Positions 33,754 to 44,911 are shown, counted from the first letter of the stretch. The stretch is 64,000 nucleotides of DNA from Bullera alba (GCA_001600095.1 BCIX01000004.1:1864586-1928585); one strand, 5' to 3'. Notes: generated by a model not told the origin, from the letters alone. Translations and numbers: made by a program.

Positions 33754-34073
33754 GTTCCGCTGTGTATTCGTAGGTGATGAAGGTTCAGAGGTGAAGTATG
33801 CGGACAAAGGTGTACAATAATGAATCGCAGAAGAGTCGAGCAAGGCAACAGGGACATGGCGGAATGGCGGCGCCGGGGTGATCGACCTCCACCTTCACTT
33901 TGACCTCCACCTTCACTTTGCGTCATCGCCGAACAGGCGCTACTGTACCACGTTCATACCAGGCATCATCAGGCATCACCACTATGCTGCTCCAAAGTAC
34001 CACACCGGTCACAGCTCAATAGATACATCTGGCATAGGCTACACATCTACACACTTCTCTTCTCCTCTCGCAC
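33754..34073. other. Intergenic, 320 bp
   Basis: Promoter of the dehydrogenase and 3' region of catalase. It contains a direct duplication of the motif TTTGACCTCCACCTTCAC (GACCTCCACCTTCACTTTG twice) at 33882-33918. No gene. Confidence 0.45.
33882..33918. repeat. Direct repeat GACCTCCACCTTCACTTTG x2
   Basis: Two copies, 'gacctccaccttcactttg', back to back, 130-165 bp upstream of the dehydrogenase ATG. A tandem duplication that could double a binding site. Confidence 0.5.
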
Positions 34074-36242
34074 CTAGGCGGTGGCTCGTGGGGCGCCATT
34101 GTCGAGGTTCTGACTCTCCAGAGGCAGGCCATTAGCGCCCTGCTTCTTGCCAAAGCCATTGTGCGTTCCATTGAACACGAGACCCTCGACGCCGGGGTAT
34201 CCCTTGATTCCAGTGGCCTTCTCCAGACCCTCTCCGAGATCGGGCGAGACCTCTCGGAAGATGGCAATCTGTCGCTTGATAATCTCGTCCTTGGTGCAAG
34301 TGGACATGTGTCCAGAAACGACTTTGATGAACCTCTCCCTCTGCTCGTCATTGAAGACCTTTTGCCAGAGTGCCCTTGGAGCGTTAAAGTCCTCGGGTCG
34401 GATCTCGCTCAGGAATCGGACGGCCTCGCCGGTGAACTTGCCGTGGACCGCGTTGACATCGTACTTTCGGTCCTTGAACGAGATGGGGTCGATAGACGAG
34501 AGGTAGTTTGGTCGACCGCCCTGATTGTAGAAGGCCATGTTGCCGTCTCGCTGGAAGTTGGCCATCTTGTATGGCACAGCGGGCTGATTGACCGGCAACT
34601 GCTGGTAGTTGGCACCGATCCGGTGTCGGTGGGCATCGGGGTAGGAGAAGAGTCGGGACTGAAGGACAGGGTCGGCCGACGGCTCGATTCCTGGTACCAT
34701 GTGGGCCGGGTTGAAGGCGACCTGCTCGATCTCGGCAAAGTAGTTCTGACACACCGTCAGCTGAATTCGCTATTGACAACGGGGTATGTACTCACCGAGG
34801 CATTCTGGTTCAGGGTGAACTTTCCAATCTTCCTCAAGGGGAAGTCCTTGTGGGACCAAATGTGGGTCAGGTCAAAGACGTTGATCTTCTTCTCAGCCCA
34901 GAGCTCCTCGGCCTGCTTCTGGGTCATGGTCTGCACCTGCAGAGTCCAAGATGGGAAGTCTCCCTTGTCGATGGCCTGGTACAGGTCCTTCTGCGAGTAG
35001 TCGGGTGACCTAGGTACTGGTATGAGCTATGTCCTCCAGCCGAAAACCGCTAGCTCACTCCTTGGCGGCCTCCTCTTGGGTGAAGGTGGCAGTACCTTGG
35101 TCCGAGATGCAGTGGAACTGGGCGTAGACCCACTCGCCGTCCTTGTTGACGAGCTTGAGGGTGTGACCGTAGTATCCGTGCATGAATCGGTAACCCTTGG
35201 GAATTCCTCGGTCTCCCATGAGGATCTGAAACTGTCAGTACTTGACCACTCATGTCTGGAGCTCTTGCTCACCATGACCTGGTGGATCGACTCGGGATTC
35301 TGACTGAGATAGTCCCAGAAGGCAGTCGAGTCATCGGATCCAGTCAAATGTGTGGCCGGATCACGCTTCTGCGTGTGGATGAAGTGGGGGAACTTGGCCG
35401 GGTCTCGCACTAGGGAGAATCAGCACCTGGCCGCCGCTCGCCATCGTCCCAGATTCATACTCACGGAAGAATACCGGGGTCTAAAATCATGCGTCAGTAA
35501 ATTGCTCGCTCATACTAACACAAATCGACTCCGACTGAGACGACGGATGGGACTGCGTCGCTCATAAGACTTACGTTGTTGGCTACGAAGTCCCACGTCC
35601 CTTCTGCTGTCTTGAATTTGAGAGAGAAGCCTCTTGGGTCTCTGAAAAGGCGGTCAGACCTTACTGTCCCACAGTGGACAAAATCGACTCACCTTGCGAG
35701 ATCGTGGGATCCGCTCTCTCCGCCGACGGTGGAGAATCGAGCCGTCAGGGGGCACTTGACTCCCTTCCTGAACATGTCGGCGCAGGAGAGGTCCTCCAGA
35801 CCATCAGTGCACTCCCAGACACCGTGTGCTCCGGATCCCTTGGCGTGGACGACTCGCTCGGGGATTCTACCACAAGTCAGCGCCAATCCTCATCGATCGG
35901 AAGACTAACTCACCTCTCCCGATCGAAATGGGATAGCAGGTCGATGAGGTGGAAGTCCTGCAAGAGCAGTGGTCCGTCGAATCCCGCTCGCTGGACGCCG
36001 TAGGGGTGCTCGACGGGAACGCCATTCGAAGTGGTGTATACCCTGCGAATCGTCAGATCGCCACTGGCTAGATCAAGAGCTGGTACTCACGCATCAGTGG
36101 ATGGGGTCTCGGCGTCGGCTTTGTACGCCTGGAGGCCGTTCGCTCCGGGGTGCTCCTGGGTGAGCAGGTCCCAGGGCTTTGCGTTGCCATTGGCGTGGCC
36201 GTTGCTCGCGCCGTTTCCGTTGGTGTGGCCGTTGGACGACAT
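34074..36242 (-). CDS. CAT: Catalase, monofunctional heme type
   Basis: Dismutates hydrogen peroxide. About seven or eight exons, with start [15 protein letters not shown] and stop at 34074. Family marks: distal His H101 in [25 protein letters not shown], the active-site Asn in FVANNTPVFFVRD, and the heme-ligating Tyr in [14 protein letters not shown]. Also seen are [13 protein letters not shown] and the C-terminal helices [13 protein letters not shown]. The length is that of the small-subunit clade. The N-terminal ~20 residues are Asn/Gly/His-rich and atypical. The C-terminus (APRATA) is not a canonical PTS1 signal, so a cytosolic place is likelier than peroxisomal. A perfect CRE (TGACGTCA) 185 bp upstream suggests Atf1-type stress control. 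Confidence 0.96.
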
Positions 36243-36425
36243 TATACGTGGTGATCCGTGCTTGGTGTTCGATACAGTACTGCACAGAGATAGTTGTTCA
36301 AGTAGATCAAGACTTGCGATGTGAGATCGATCAAGACAACATCTGACAAACGTCGACGTGCGATCTAGAAACTGTTGGCCAATCGGCTGCGCGCCATTTC
36401 CGCCACCCAGAGAGTGGAGGTTTGA

Positions 36426-36433
36426 TGACGTCA
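36426..36433. promoter_or_regulatory. CRE / ATF site TGACGTCA in catalase promoter
   Basis: Perfect palindromic TGACGTCA about 185 bp upstream of the catalase ATG. In fission yeast the stress catalase ctt1 is driven by the bZIP factor Atf1, which binds this sequence. By analogy the site is the likeliest stress-response element here. Confidence 0.6.
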
Positions 36434-36724
36434 AACAGGCACATGCACAGACGCCGGGTGGCAAACAGCCCAGGGCCAGGGCCACGGCCGAGATCACCGG
36501 GGAAAGCGGCCGCGGCTCTGACAGGCTCTGACCAAAGCGTCTCGATCGACGAGTGGTTGGGATCACGGACCCATCTCGCTGACTTGACTCGCAACATTCT
36601 ATGCTCACGCTATTCAAATTCAACAACAGTCTGCTCTAGAGTACGGAGGGGATCTTTGCTGGGTCCTGATGATGCATGGAGGTCATTCGCACGGCTCTAA
36701 GCCTCGGCGCGGGGCGCCTCGGTT

Positions 36725-36754
36725 CACGTCTAGGCACGTCTAGGCACGTCTAGG
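36725..36754. repeat. Triple tandem repeat of CACGTCTAGG
   Basis: Three exact head-to-tail copies of a 10-bp unit, 480-510 bp upstream of catalase and 125-155 bp past the stop of the lyase-like gene. The period equals one turn of the helix, so the copies face the same side of the DNA. Confidence 0.6.
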
Positions 36755-36879
36755 ATGCATGGCACTACTGTACCACTATTATATACCATATGCTAATACT
36801 CTAAGGGAAACTCGGGCCTGGGAGGCTAAAGGCTACAGGGGGTCGGTCGAGGTGTTGTAAAGGTCTAGGTTGAAGCATG

Positions 36880-39386
36880 CTATGGCTTCTTGGGCTTCTT
36901 TGGCGCCGGCTTCTTTGCCGGCTTCTTTGTCGGTTTGGGCGGGACGGTGACTGTTTTGGTGACGGTGACGGTGACGCCGGCAGGGGCCGGAGCGCCAGTG
37001 TATCCTGGATCTCCGGGGTATCCGTGAATGCCTCGCCAGTGCCCGTCGTCCGGTACTTGTCGTTGCATGATCAGCGGCGCCTTGGACGATGGTGCAGGGG
37101 TATTGACCGGGTATCCATGCGCAGAGGCAGTGTTCGAGGAGAGGTGTTTGTTCATCACGCTGATGAGGGGGATTTGGATCATCTTGGCCTTTGGATCGAC
37201 CGACTCGACCTCGATATCCTCGGCATCCTCCTCTGGCGCCTCCTCCTCGTCCTCGGGTGGATCTTCTGGGTCTTCCTCCTCGGGTGGATCGGCCGGTTCG
37301 TCGGTCGGAGCAGGCGGCTGCTCGGTTACTGTCACCGTCACTGGCTCGGGAGTCACCGTGATGGGGTCGGGTTGTATAGTGACGGTTGCGACCTGTGTTT
37401 CGGTAATAACTTCGGTCAGCGATTCTGTCGTCGTTACGGTAGTAGTCGTGGCCGCTTCAAGAGTCTCGGTGATGGTCGTGGGTATAGTTTCCGTCTCGGT
37501 CACCGTGGCCGTCTCGTCAGCACCGGCAGACTCTGTCACGGTGATGGTCGTGGGGGCAGAGTCGGTGATGGTAGCTGTGGCGGAGGTGATATCGGTGACG
37601 GTCGCCGTGATGGTGGCCGTGGCCACGGCGTCGGCGGTAGGGGTGAGGGTGATGGTAGTGGGTATAGATTCGGTCACAGTGATGGTGCCGATCAGGGTGA
37701 TCGATGGGTTGTCCAATGGGCTGTTGCTCGAGCCGTCCTTGGAGCCGTCGGAGCCATTGGAGCCATTGGAGCCATTAGAGCCGTTGGAGCCATTGGAGCC
37801 ATCGGAGCCATTGGAGCCATTGGAGCCGTTGGAGCCATTGGAGCCATTGGAGCCATCAGAGCCATCAGAGCCGTTAGACCCGTTGGAGCCATTGGAACCA
37901 TTATACCCGTTGGAGCCATCAGAGCCGGTATTGGAGCCTGAACCCGGTGCTCGAGTTGGCTTTGCACCAGGTCCTAGGCCGCTCTGTTCTCCAGTCGGGG
38001 TACCAATCGTGACCATAACCGAGGTGATCATCGTGGTCGGCTCGATCATAGTGATTGTCGTGGGTATCGTTTCAACAACGGTCCGCGTGACCACGTTGTT
38101 GGGGGTGGTGGAAGCGAAGATGGGGAGCTTACTGACAATTGTAGTTGGTTTGACGACGATTTGCGTCTGTGTCTGCGTCACTGCCGGTCGTTTCGGTCGA
38201 GCATGTCTGAATCGCCAGTGTGGGCTCGTTCGAGCTCTACATCCGTCGTAGAGGGTGTCTTGTCGGTGGTGTTTCTTGTGAGATTTCCGGCCCTGGACCT
38301 CCATCGTGGAGGCCTGAGATTCCATTTGGACGCAGTTGGATTGGGCAGAGTACGAGTCCGAGTCGGCGGGGTACAAGATTGAGTCCGAGCTCAAGGCGAG
38401 GTTGTCGTCGATCCAGATATTGAACCCGCCGTTCTTCTTGCCCGGGGTGTTCAACCACATTTCGTGGCGGAGATTGAACCATCGTCCGGTGGGAAAGTTA
38501 AAGTCGTCTCTTCTGAATCGCATGCCCTTGTCGTCGCAGGTGATGTAGGGGGAGGATGAGCAGATCTTTGGGTGTTTCGCATGGTCGAGTCCGTACTACC
38601 AATCTACATCAGCTACGCCTATCAACTATACAAGGTGCTCACCATGTACAGCTCGCCCTTGCCGTCTCGACGCCATTGGATCCTCGAGCTGAAACAGCTA
38701 CTGAGACATGGCTGATCAGCATGTCTCAGAAGCCAAAGATCCAGACAAACTCACCTGGAACACCTTCCGCTGCTGTAGATACTGGGCAGCTCGCCGTCCA
38801 TGGCGCCCGCGAAATCAAAGTTGGTCGGCAGGAACACGCTGTACGAGAGGACAGAGTCGGATTTCTTCTGCTTTGACGTCCGGCTCTGGTGCGCATTGTG
38901 AAACTGCCTATCCGAGTCTTGATCGTCCGGGTCGGTGGAGTCTCCAGCGTCTTGTTGCGACATTACTGGCGTCGAGGTGACGTTGGGTAGTGAGACTCGG
39001 AGCGAATTATCCGTTGCCATCCAGGCATTGTCGTATCGTAGCCAAAATTGCCTGGGATCCGTCTCGTTCAGCTGGTGATCGCCGGTCATGACCGCCATGC
39101 CGTCGGTGGGAGGAGCAAAGTTGAGAATGGTGGGAGGTTTGGATCCGCTGGCGGAACTCGAGCTCCAAACCGATCCCACCGAGGGTTTAGAGGGGGAAGC
39201 GAGGGCCGGTGTGTCGTCGGCGAAAGCTGCCATGGGGGTCATGTACCTCAGTCCACCGACCTGAAACGAGGCTTGACTGGGGCTGTCGTATGCTGGGAGC
39301 GGAGCGGCCAGGGAAAGGGGTAGAGTCGCTACACTGGCTAGCAGGGCAAGTGTTGAGCTTCGTCGTGACGAGTGGTTGTGCGACAT
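36880..39386 (-). CDS. Secreted protein with polysaccharide-lyase-14-like domain and long Thr/Ser-Asn-Gly stalk
   Basis: 800 residues from exons 38755-39386, 38643-38697 and 36880-38595; 2403 nt closes the frame. A signal peptide ([19 protein letters not shown]) is followed by a domain at residues ~60-330. There SYSVFLPTNFDFAGAMDGEL, SIYSSGRCS|SCFSSRIQWRRDGKGELYMYG, RRDDFNFPTGRWFNLRHEMWLN and GGFNIWIDDNLAL match the fold of PL14-like alginate/glucuronan lyases of basidiomycetes. A Thr-rich region (VTRTVVETIPTTITM), a pure Gly-Ser-Asn repeat (SNGSNGSDGS, coded at 37742-37930) and more TVTxT repeats follow. Then comes an Asp/Glu/Pro segment, and the end is Lys/Pro-rich (PPKPTKKPAKKPAPKKPKKP). 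No hydrophobic GPI tail is present, so it is probably secreted or wall-associated through the basic tail. Confidence 0.85.
37742..37930 (-). repeat. 9-bp coding minisatellite (Asn-Gly-Ser) in lyase-like gene
   Basis: About twenty copies of a 9-bp unit, plus-strand form GGAGCCATT with variants GGAGCCGTT, GGAGCCATC and AGAGCCATC. It encodes Ser-Asn-Gly or Ser-Asp-Gly on the minus strand. Length polymorphism between strains is expected. The opposite strand reads an artefactual PLEPLEPLE frame. Confidence 0.85.
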
Positions 39387-39747
39387 GACGAGGGGTGAAT
39401 GCTAGAGCTATCGTCCAGACGATGAGTGAAGTGGTGTCGTACCTGACGACTTTTGTCGAGCCCACTGGGCGGTTTTGAACAGTTCCAATTGACAAGTCGG
39501 TCCTTCGACCAGCGAAGAAGCGATGCCAGACCAATGCCTATCCAATGACCTATCCTATCTCCACTAGTATCCTATCGCCTTGACTGGGGCGAGGTGGTCG
39601 AGGGGGTCGGTCGAGGTCGAAGACGGTTGGCAAAGGTCGAAATGAAGAGCAGGTGAAGGCCTAAAGGGGAATGAGCACCGACGAGGAACAACCTGTGACC
39701 ACGTCTTGAGTCGGTGGAGGAGTGTAAAGATAAAGGTCAAGAGTGGC
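39387..39747. other. Intergenic, 361 bp
   Basis: Upstream of the lyase-like gene. A purine-rich GGTCGAGG/GGTCGGTCGAGGTCGAAG stretch lies at 39594-39620. No gene. Confidence 0.4.
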
Positions 39748-40242
39748 TCAATCCTCGTCTAGCTTTTGTTCCTCTGGAGTCTGCGAACCGGTCGCTGTGC
39801 CGAGACTATGGTGAGTTGCCGAGGTAGGAAAGTGGTACTGTAAATGGTAGTCTGCCAAGATGGATAGGTCTTCGGATGTTTCTAGGCGATTGAATAAGGG
39901 GAGGGACTCACGGCTACAGCGGGCGAGGTGAGGTCGTCCCAGAGCTCGAGCAGAGGTCAACCGTGACGACAACGGTGGACTTTGAGCGGTCCTTGACTCG
40001 CTCGGCATACACCGTACAGCTTCTCTCGCCCGAAAGTCCAGGTCGAGAGGATGAAGGGTCCAGGTTCGACGATCCAGTCTGCTCCTCATCGTACTCTGAA
40101 CACCGGCGAATGGTGCTCCATCGTCACTGTTCTGCTGGTGGTGAGCGAGCTGATGATCGCATGAGAAACACGTAACGCGACAAGTCGCGCCAATTTCGAT
40201 TTTGACCTGGTGGAGCTGCAGTGACCATCCTATCGTCACCAA
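39748..40242 (-). CDS. Doubtful open reading frame, possibly part of a small gene
   Basis: A 164-codon frame ends with a plausible acidic C-terminus (SQTPEEQKLDED). A different minus-strand frame over 39950-40110 reads RRCSEYDEEQTGSSNLDPSS and TVYAERVKDRSKSTVVVTVDLCSS, which looks more like a real polypeptide and stops near 39920. A third frame has MVTAAPPGQNRNWRDLSRY. These may be pieces of one spliced gene, with a GTGAGT donor at 39912, but I could not join them without forcing a splice. No family is recognised. Confidence 0.25.
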   Translation of the reverse strand: MVTIGWSLQLHQVKIEIGATCRVTCFSCDHQLAHHQQNSDDGAPFAGVQSTMRSRLDRRTWTLHPLDLDFRAREAVRCMPSESRTAQSPPLSSRLTSARALGRPHLARCSRESLPLFNRLETSEDLSILADYHLQYHFPTSATHHSLGTATGSQTPEEQKLDED

Positions 40243-40964
40243 TTTGGGTATTCACTGACGATCTGTCCACCTCGAGAGTGACTCTGAGACAGTCTCAGCG
40301 CGCACTCTGATCGGGGGATCTTGACTCACATTTACAATCCTAGACAATGAGGGTCGACAGCGAAACCGTGGTCTGGACGTCGTTACGTTTGGCCAGTTGC
40401 TGATTTCAATTCGGACCGACACCTCAATGCCTCTTGCTAAGCTGGTAAAAAGAGCATCATAGAAAGTGTTTCGGCGGTATCACTGGCGACAATCTGCATG
40501 TGAAACATGAACCAGGTGACAACTGCCGGCAGAGGTCGCCCCATGGAGAGGAAGGTTGCTGGGATCGGACAGGTGAAGGTCTCCTGTCTAAGTGCTCTGG
40601 TGGACCCAACGATGAAACACTCGATCGCAGTGCCTGTCTACTAGCACTGTCCACCTGAGCACGTGTAAGTGGTAAATCTACGGCGCGCGCAAGCACTCAC
40701 CCTTCAACGAGAAGCGACGCGACCAAGGCTGAGGATATGTCTAGCTCATCAGCTTGTTCTACCTGCCCAACGTTTGAGCGTTTCATTCAACAACTATTGT
40801 AAGCGCATAGCTCAAGACGACAATCCCGACGAAACAGACATCTCCCCCTTCATTGTATTCACTTGCATGCTATGTTTGTTTGATTTGCTTCACATTCTTT
40901 CCTCTTACTTCTCACTCGCCCCGCTGCGCCAAATCCCAGCAGCCCACATAGTGCAATTGCTGGT
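40243..40964. other. Intergenic, 722 bp
   Basis: Downstream of the Rtc3-like gene and upstream of the doubtful frame. No credible coding region or repeat is seen. Confidence 0.4.
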
Positions 40965-41840
40965 TTATCGGTGCGAGCCCTGGAAAGCACCAGTGCCTCG
41001 GACGTCACCGGCACCCTGGGCTGGGTTCTTGGTGAGCTTGTACGAGTGGGACAGGTCGGATTTCTGAATCGTTCCCTTCTCGAGGATGAGCACGATGGCG
41101 GCTCTGCGGGGGGTTCAATCGCGAGGAGGAGGAGGAGACAGCGAGGAGGAGGAGGAGGTAGCGGGGAGAAAGAGGACATAGGATGGGGAGAGGGGTGAAG
41201 AAATTGATGGAATGATATGGCAAGGGAGAGGAACGGTGCAAGAGGGGGAGGTGGTGCAAGAGGAGGAAGGCGAAAGAATGTCATGGAATCAAGTCGAGAT
41301 CGCAAACCAAACCATCAGCGTCGCCTCAACACCCCAAGCGCTCCACTCACTCGACCGACTTGTCCTTGACGTTCTTCTCGTCGCCAAAGAAGACGTTCTC
41401 AACCTCCTGCTTGGACACTGTGCCCAGGGTTCCCGTATGACCCGACGTGCCGGATTTGTACTATTTCCACGTCAATACAGTCCAAACTTCAAATGTGAGA
41501 GGCCGACTTACGATGTTGAAAGGGCCTAGGAATCGGGCGAGGGCGATAGACTTGTCCTGCTTCCACTGCTCGTACTACAGGAGTCGGGGTCAGCGTTGGA
41601 TGACAAGTGCCGTGACGGGATGTAGGATTGCTCGAGGACGCAAATGCAAGGTCATCCTCTACCCTCCGCTTTCCTAACGTCTCAGACCTGTCTATCCTCG
41701 CAAACATCCCGCCGATGTTACCGAACATATCACCCAAGATGCCCAACACTCACCTCGGCAACGTCGTCGATGAAGACGATGTACTCCTCCGCGTGCTCGT
41801 TAGGCCTGTAGATGACACATTGGGTGGTAGAAGCGGTCAT
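40965..41840 (-). CDS. Rtc3-like protein (SBDS N-terminal / FYSH domain)
   Basis: 132 residues from exons 41754-41840, 41512-41574, 41351-41460 and 40965-41103; 399 nt closes the frame. It is a single FYSH-domain protein like yeast Rtc3/YHR087W, which has been linked to RNA metabolism and telomere-capping suppression and is a structural relative of the N-domain of the ribosome maturation factor Sdo1/SBDS. Matching blocks: VIYRPNEHAEEYIVFIDDVAEY, GTLGTVSKQEVENVFFG, IVLILEKGTIQ and the polar tail GAGDVRGTGAFQGSHR. The last intron, 247 nt, is long for this genome and is a pyrimidine-rich CTC/TCC tract on the coding strand. If it is not spliced, the protein stops right at the donor (KSVE, stop). 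Confidence 0.85.
41104..41350 (-). repeat. CTC/TCC-rich tract in the last intron of the Rtc3-like gene
   Basis: On the coding (minus) strand the intron contains repeated CTCCTCC/TCCTCCTC runs (41110-41290). It is low-complexity sequence, and the open frame running through it (many Pro, Leu, Ser) is an artefact. Confidence 0.6.
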
Positions 41841-42252
41841 TGTGCTGGGTGGTGTCTGGGTTTGGGTGGTTGGTGTTGCTGTTAGTGTTGACAGTGGTGA
41901 TGTAGAGTGAGATGTCGTATGGAACGATTGAGGAGGGATAGATCAAGTGGTCAAGCGACAAAGGGAGGTCCGGGTTCCAGGGCAGTGGTAGGGACGATTG
42001 CGTCACTGGACCGCAGTGGCAAAATCCCACGTCACCTAATTTTGATAACGCGCCAACACCTCCACGTTCTGCCAGCAAGTTCTAGATCATAAGCCTCTTG
42101 GTCGGATGGTCGGAAGGCAGGTCTGTACATTTATCCAATTGCTACAAACGATTCTGACTCTGTGGTCTATGTACAATACTGTCCGACAATCCTGTATCTT
42201 CTATCGCTTCTCCGTCTTGTACTTCTCTTCTATCTCTCACAACTCGACTTCT

Positions 42253-44053
42253 TTACACGCCCCAGAGCCCTCTAGGCCTTCTGGGCGACCGCGCCTCATC
42301 TCCAGACGCTGCCATTGGCTCCAATCCGAACCCCTGCGCATCCAACAGCTCATGCTCGTCATCCTGGGCTAATGGCGCGTGACCATTCTGTCCACCGACC
42401 GGCCTTCCCCTCATCCCAAAGAACCCCCTCCTGATCTCGCTCGCACCTTGCAGAGCGTCCCTGAACCCGCGGGTATAGTAGCTGAGAGAGGTGTAGTCGT
42501 TGCTTGGGGAGGTTGATGTAGTGATAGGCTCGGCGTCTGATGTGACAGTCGGTTCCGCGCCATCTCGCTGGGCAGCGGCAGCAGCTTGCGCAGCTTCCGA
42601 TTCCCGCTGAGCGGCTTTCAAACCCCGCTCGAACCGCTTCACTCGCCAAAGTCCACCCAAAGACGTCAAGATCAAGAACCAGCCGACGGCCATGAGGAGG
42701 AAACTGAAGTATTCGTTGGCTCTACCAACATCGACGGCGGTCGGCAAACCAAGTAGCTCTACCAATGTCGTGTTGTGCCGTATCGCATACAGCTCAGCTT
42801 CGTGCGTATTGTGCAGGATGACAGGCGGAGAACCAGGCGGCAGCAGTGGGTCTCGAATTGGCTGAGGCCAGGGCGAGTTGGTACCGAGATACGCTTTGAG
42901 TGCGTTCTCCGCCGCAATCTCGTCTTGCTGAATCGGATCGGTGATGGGTGGGTCCGAAGGATCTTCCGTCTCACTGGGAAAGTGACCAGTTCGAATCAAC
43001 TCTTCCGCCTTTGTTCGCAGACCGAAACCGAACTGGATGAGGGTGATACCGAGGCCGACTCGCGATCCGTACTTGGCAGCGTGGGTCGTGTGCAGGATGT
43101 AGGTGAGGAGGAAACCGATGAATTGGAAGGAGAACGATACGACGACTGTGAGAGGAGTCAGCTGATGGTCAAGCGATACGGATTCAGCTCACCATTCCAG
43201 AAGAAACTGAAAAAGTTGCCCGAAGGCATGCCATCGATGAGAATCTCATCACCGGATATCGAACTGGACAATGGGCCGAATGGCGACGAGGAGGAGGGGA
43301 GCACCACCGTCGTGTCCCAATACGGTGGTACAGCATCTCGCAAAGCAGCTTGGTACGACTACAACTTGGTCAGTACAACCCATCTCAAGCCATACCTTTA
43401 CTCACAGGTGGCCCCTCCTTCTGCTCAGTCTCTGGCACGTAATCGCCTTCATCCCTCTGCGGCGCGGCCTGACCATCAGGCCTAGCGCTGAGATTGTTGA
43501 AGACACCTGCGTTGCCAGCACCAACCACCCGGCCATTCACCACCGCTGGTGACGATTGTCTAGGCAAGAATGACGACGGGAGAAGGCCACCGAGAAAGTG
43601 CCGTTGCGATGGGCGGGCGACCGGATCGGTGGGTATCAGACCGTTGGTGTTACCTGGCGCTGGGTGATGGTGCGAGTATGGCTGAAACGGCGGAGGCGAC
43701 GGAGGTCGCGTCTACAGCATACTATCAGTTCACTGTCCCAATCGGCCAGTCCGACTACTCACGTAGTCCCGCTCAAAGTCATAGTCCCCGGGCATCCTGG
43801 CATCTCTTGCCTGAGCACCCTCATTGCTCCTCAACAACCCGTGCGTCTCACCAGACTCGTCCTCGTCGTCAGGACCCTCGAACGCGGCGTCCATTTCGGT
43901 CGGATCGGGCAACCTCGCATCACGGACATTGGACGATGAACCGAATCGGAACGACGACATGGACGGTCTGCGCGAGGCCAGCGACCGCCTGGGCGTGGTT
44001 GTTCGCGACTCGGGAGGCGAGTCGGCCGGATTCACAGGTGCATACCGCGACAT
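42253..44053 (-). CDS. BSD2: Bsd2/Ndfip-family membrane adaptor
   Basis: Adaptor that recruits a Nedd4/Rsp5 ubiquitin ligase to membrane cargo, including metal transporters in yeast. Four exons. The N-terminal cytosolic half is disordered and has Pro-Tyr-type motifs (DPPPPF and AVPPYWDTTVV). The family core ILIDGMPSGNFFSFFWN|VVVSFSFQFIGFLLTYILHTTHAAKYGSR|GLGITLIQFGFGL is complete, covering the first membrane hairpin. A third membrane segment is YFSFLLMAVGWFLILTSLGGLW. The loop between contains several Pro-rich stretches (PWPQPIRDPLLPPGSPP). The C-terminal tail has NGHAPLAQDDEHELLD. It lies about 10 kb from the Ctr copper transporter. Both proteins belong to metal homeostasis, though linkage need not mean regulation. 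Confidence 0.9.
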
Positions 44054-44911
44054 TGCCCAAGGACTAGGTAGTGTTGCCTGGATCTATGGACGAAAGGGGC
44101 TATAATCGGGGTTGATTAGCGAGTGTTCAACCGACGACAACAATGTCTAAGTCTCAAACATCCCTGAAAGAAGAATTCGAGAACATCGGACAACGGATAG
44201 AACAACTAGATTGTGGTGCCCTCATTTGGTGGTGCATGAAGTCTTTTGCCCAGCGTGAGCCAACCCAAAACCTCGATCTTCGCCCGTGAGGGCTCGGACA
44301 ATTGAAGCATGGGAGACTGTCGCGACTTCTGTTTCTAATCATAAGGCGGGGATAGTTGGGGGTAGTATGCCAGCAAGTAATGGCCGAGTGACAGTCCTCG
44401 GCTTGAATCTCAGACTGACTCATGACTCACCGTTTTATCGCCACAGGGCGATTGCCCTACTCGACTCGTGCGAGGCCCGTATATCGCCGCTGATATCTAC
44501 CAGGTCCGGCGGTTCAGAAGAGGGGCTTCTAGACCAGTGTAGAGATGTATAACGAGGTTGAAAGATGGTGATAGAAGATGTAGGATGGAAGGTGGATCGA
44601 TTGCGTGTCCATTGAGAACACAACAGTTTGGGCCAAGCGAACGGGAACAAAGGGGGGGGGAGGGTCCGAGGGTAATTTGATTCCGTTAGTGGCGGTCTGC
44701 CCTGCGAGAGGCCTGGGATGAAGCTATGATGCAACGGCCTGATCAAGTCTCCGGTATGTCATGCATGCACGATGCAGGCCAACGATGGAGAGGCCGAGGA
44801 CGTGACAGCCATGCAGCAGCTGTATAAGATGATCGATCATGATCAGCTGGGTTGTCAGGCAGCGCAAAGCCAAAGTCACTGCAGCTCGTGGCAACCGCAA
44901 TGTATCCTCCA
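44054..44911. other. Intergenic, 858 bp
   Basis: Upstream of the Bsd2-like gene and 3' of the phosducin-like gene. A run of ten G residues lies near 44652 (aggggggggga). No supported gene is seen. Confidence 0.4.

Larger units (their letters stand above)
36243..36879. promoter_or_regulatory. Catalase promoter region, 637 bp
   Basis: Upstream of catalase, with the right end being the 3' UTR of the lyase-like gene. It holds CRE TGACGTCA at 36426-36433 and a triple 10-bp repeat at 36725-36754. Confidence 0.55.

Noticed and set aside
36877..38251. Long plus-strand frames (354 and 407 codons) opposite the lyase-like gene
   Set aside because: They read the complement of the Gly-Ser-Asn minisatellite and Thr repeats (PLEPLEPLE, AIGAIGAIG). 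They have no start context, splice structure or domain.
40859..41305. 148-codon Pro/Leu/Ser-rich frame at the Rtc3-like gene
   Set aside because: It runs through the CTC-rich intron in a frame other than that of the Rtc3-like product; the spliced product matches the known family.
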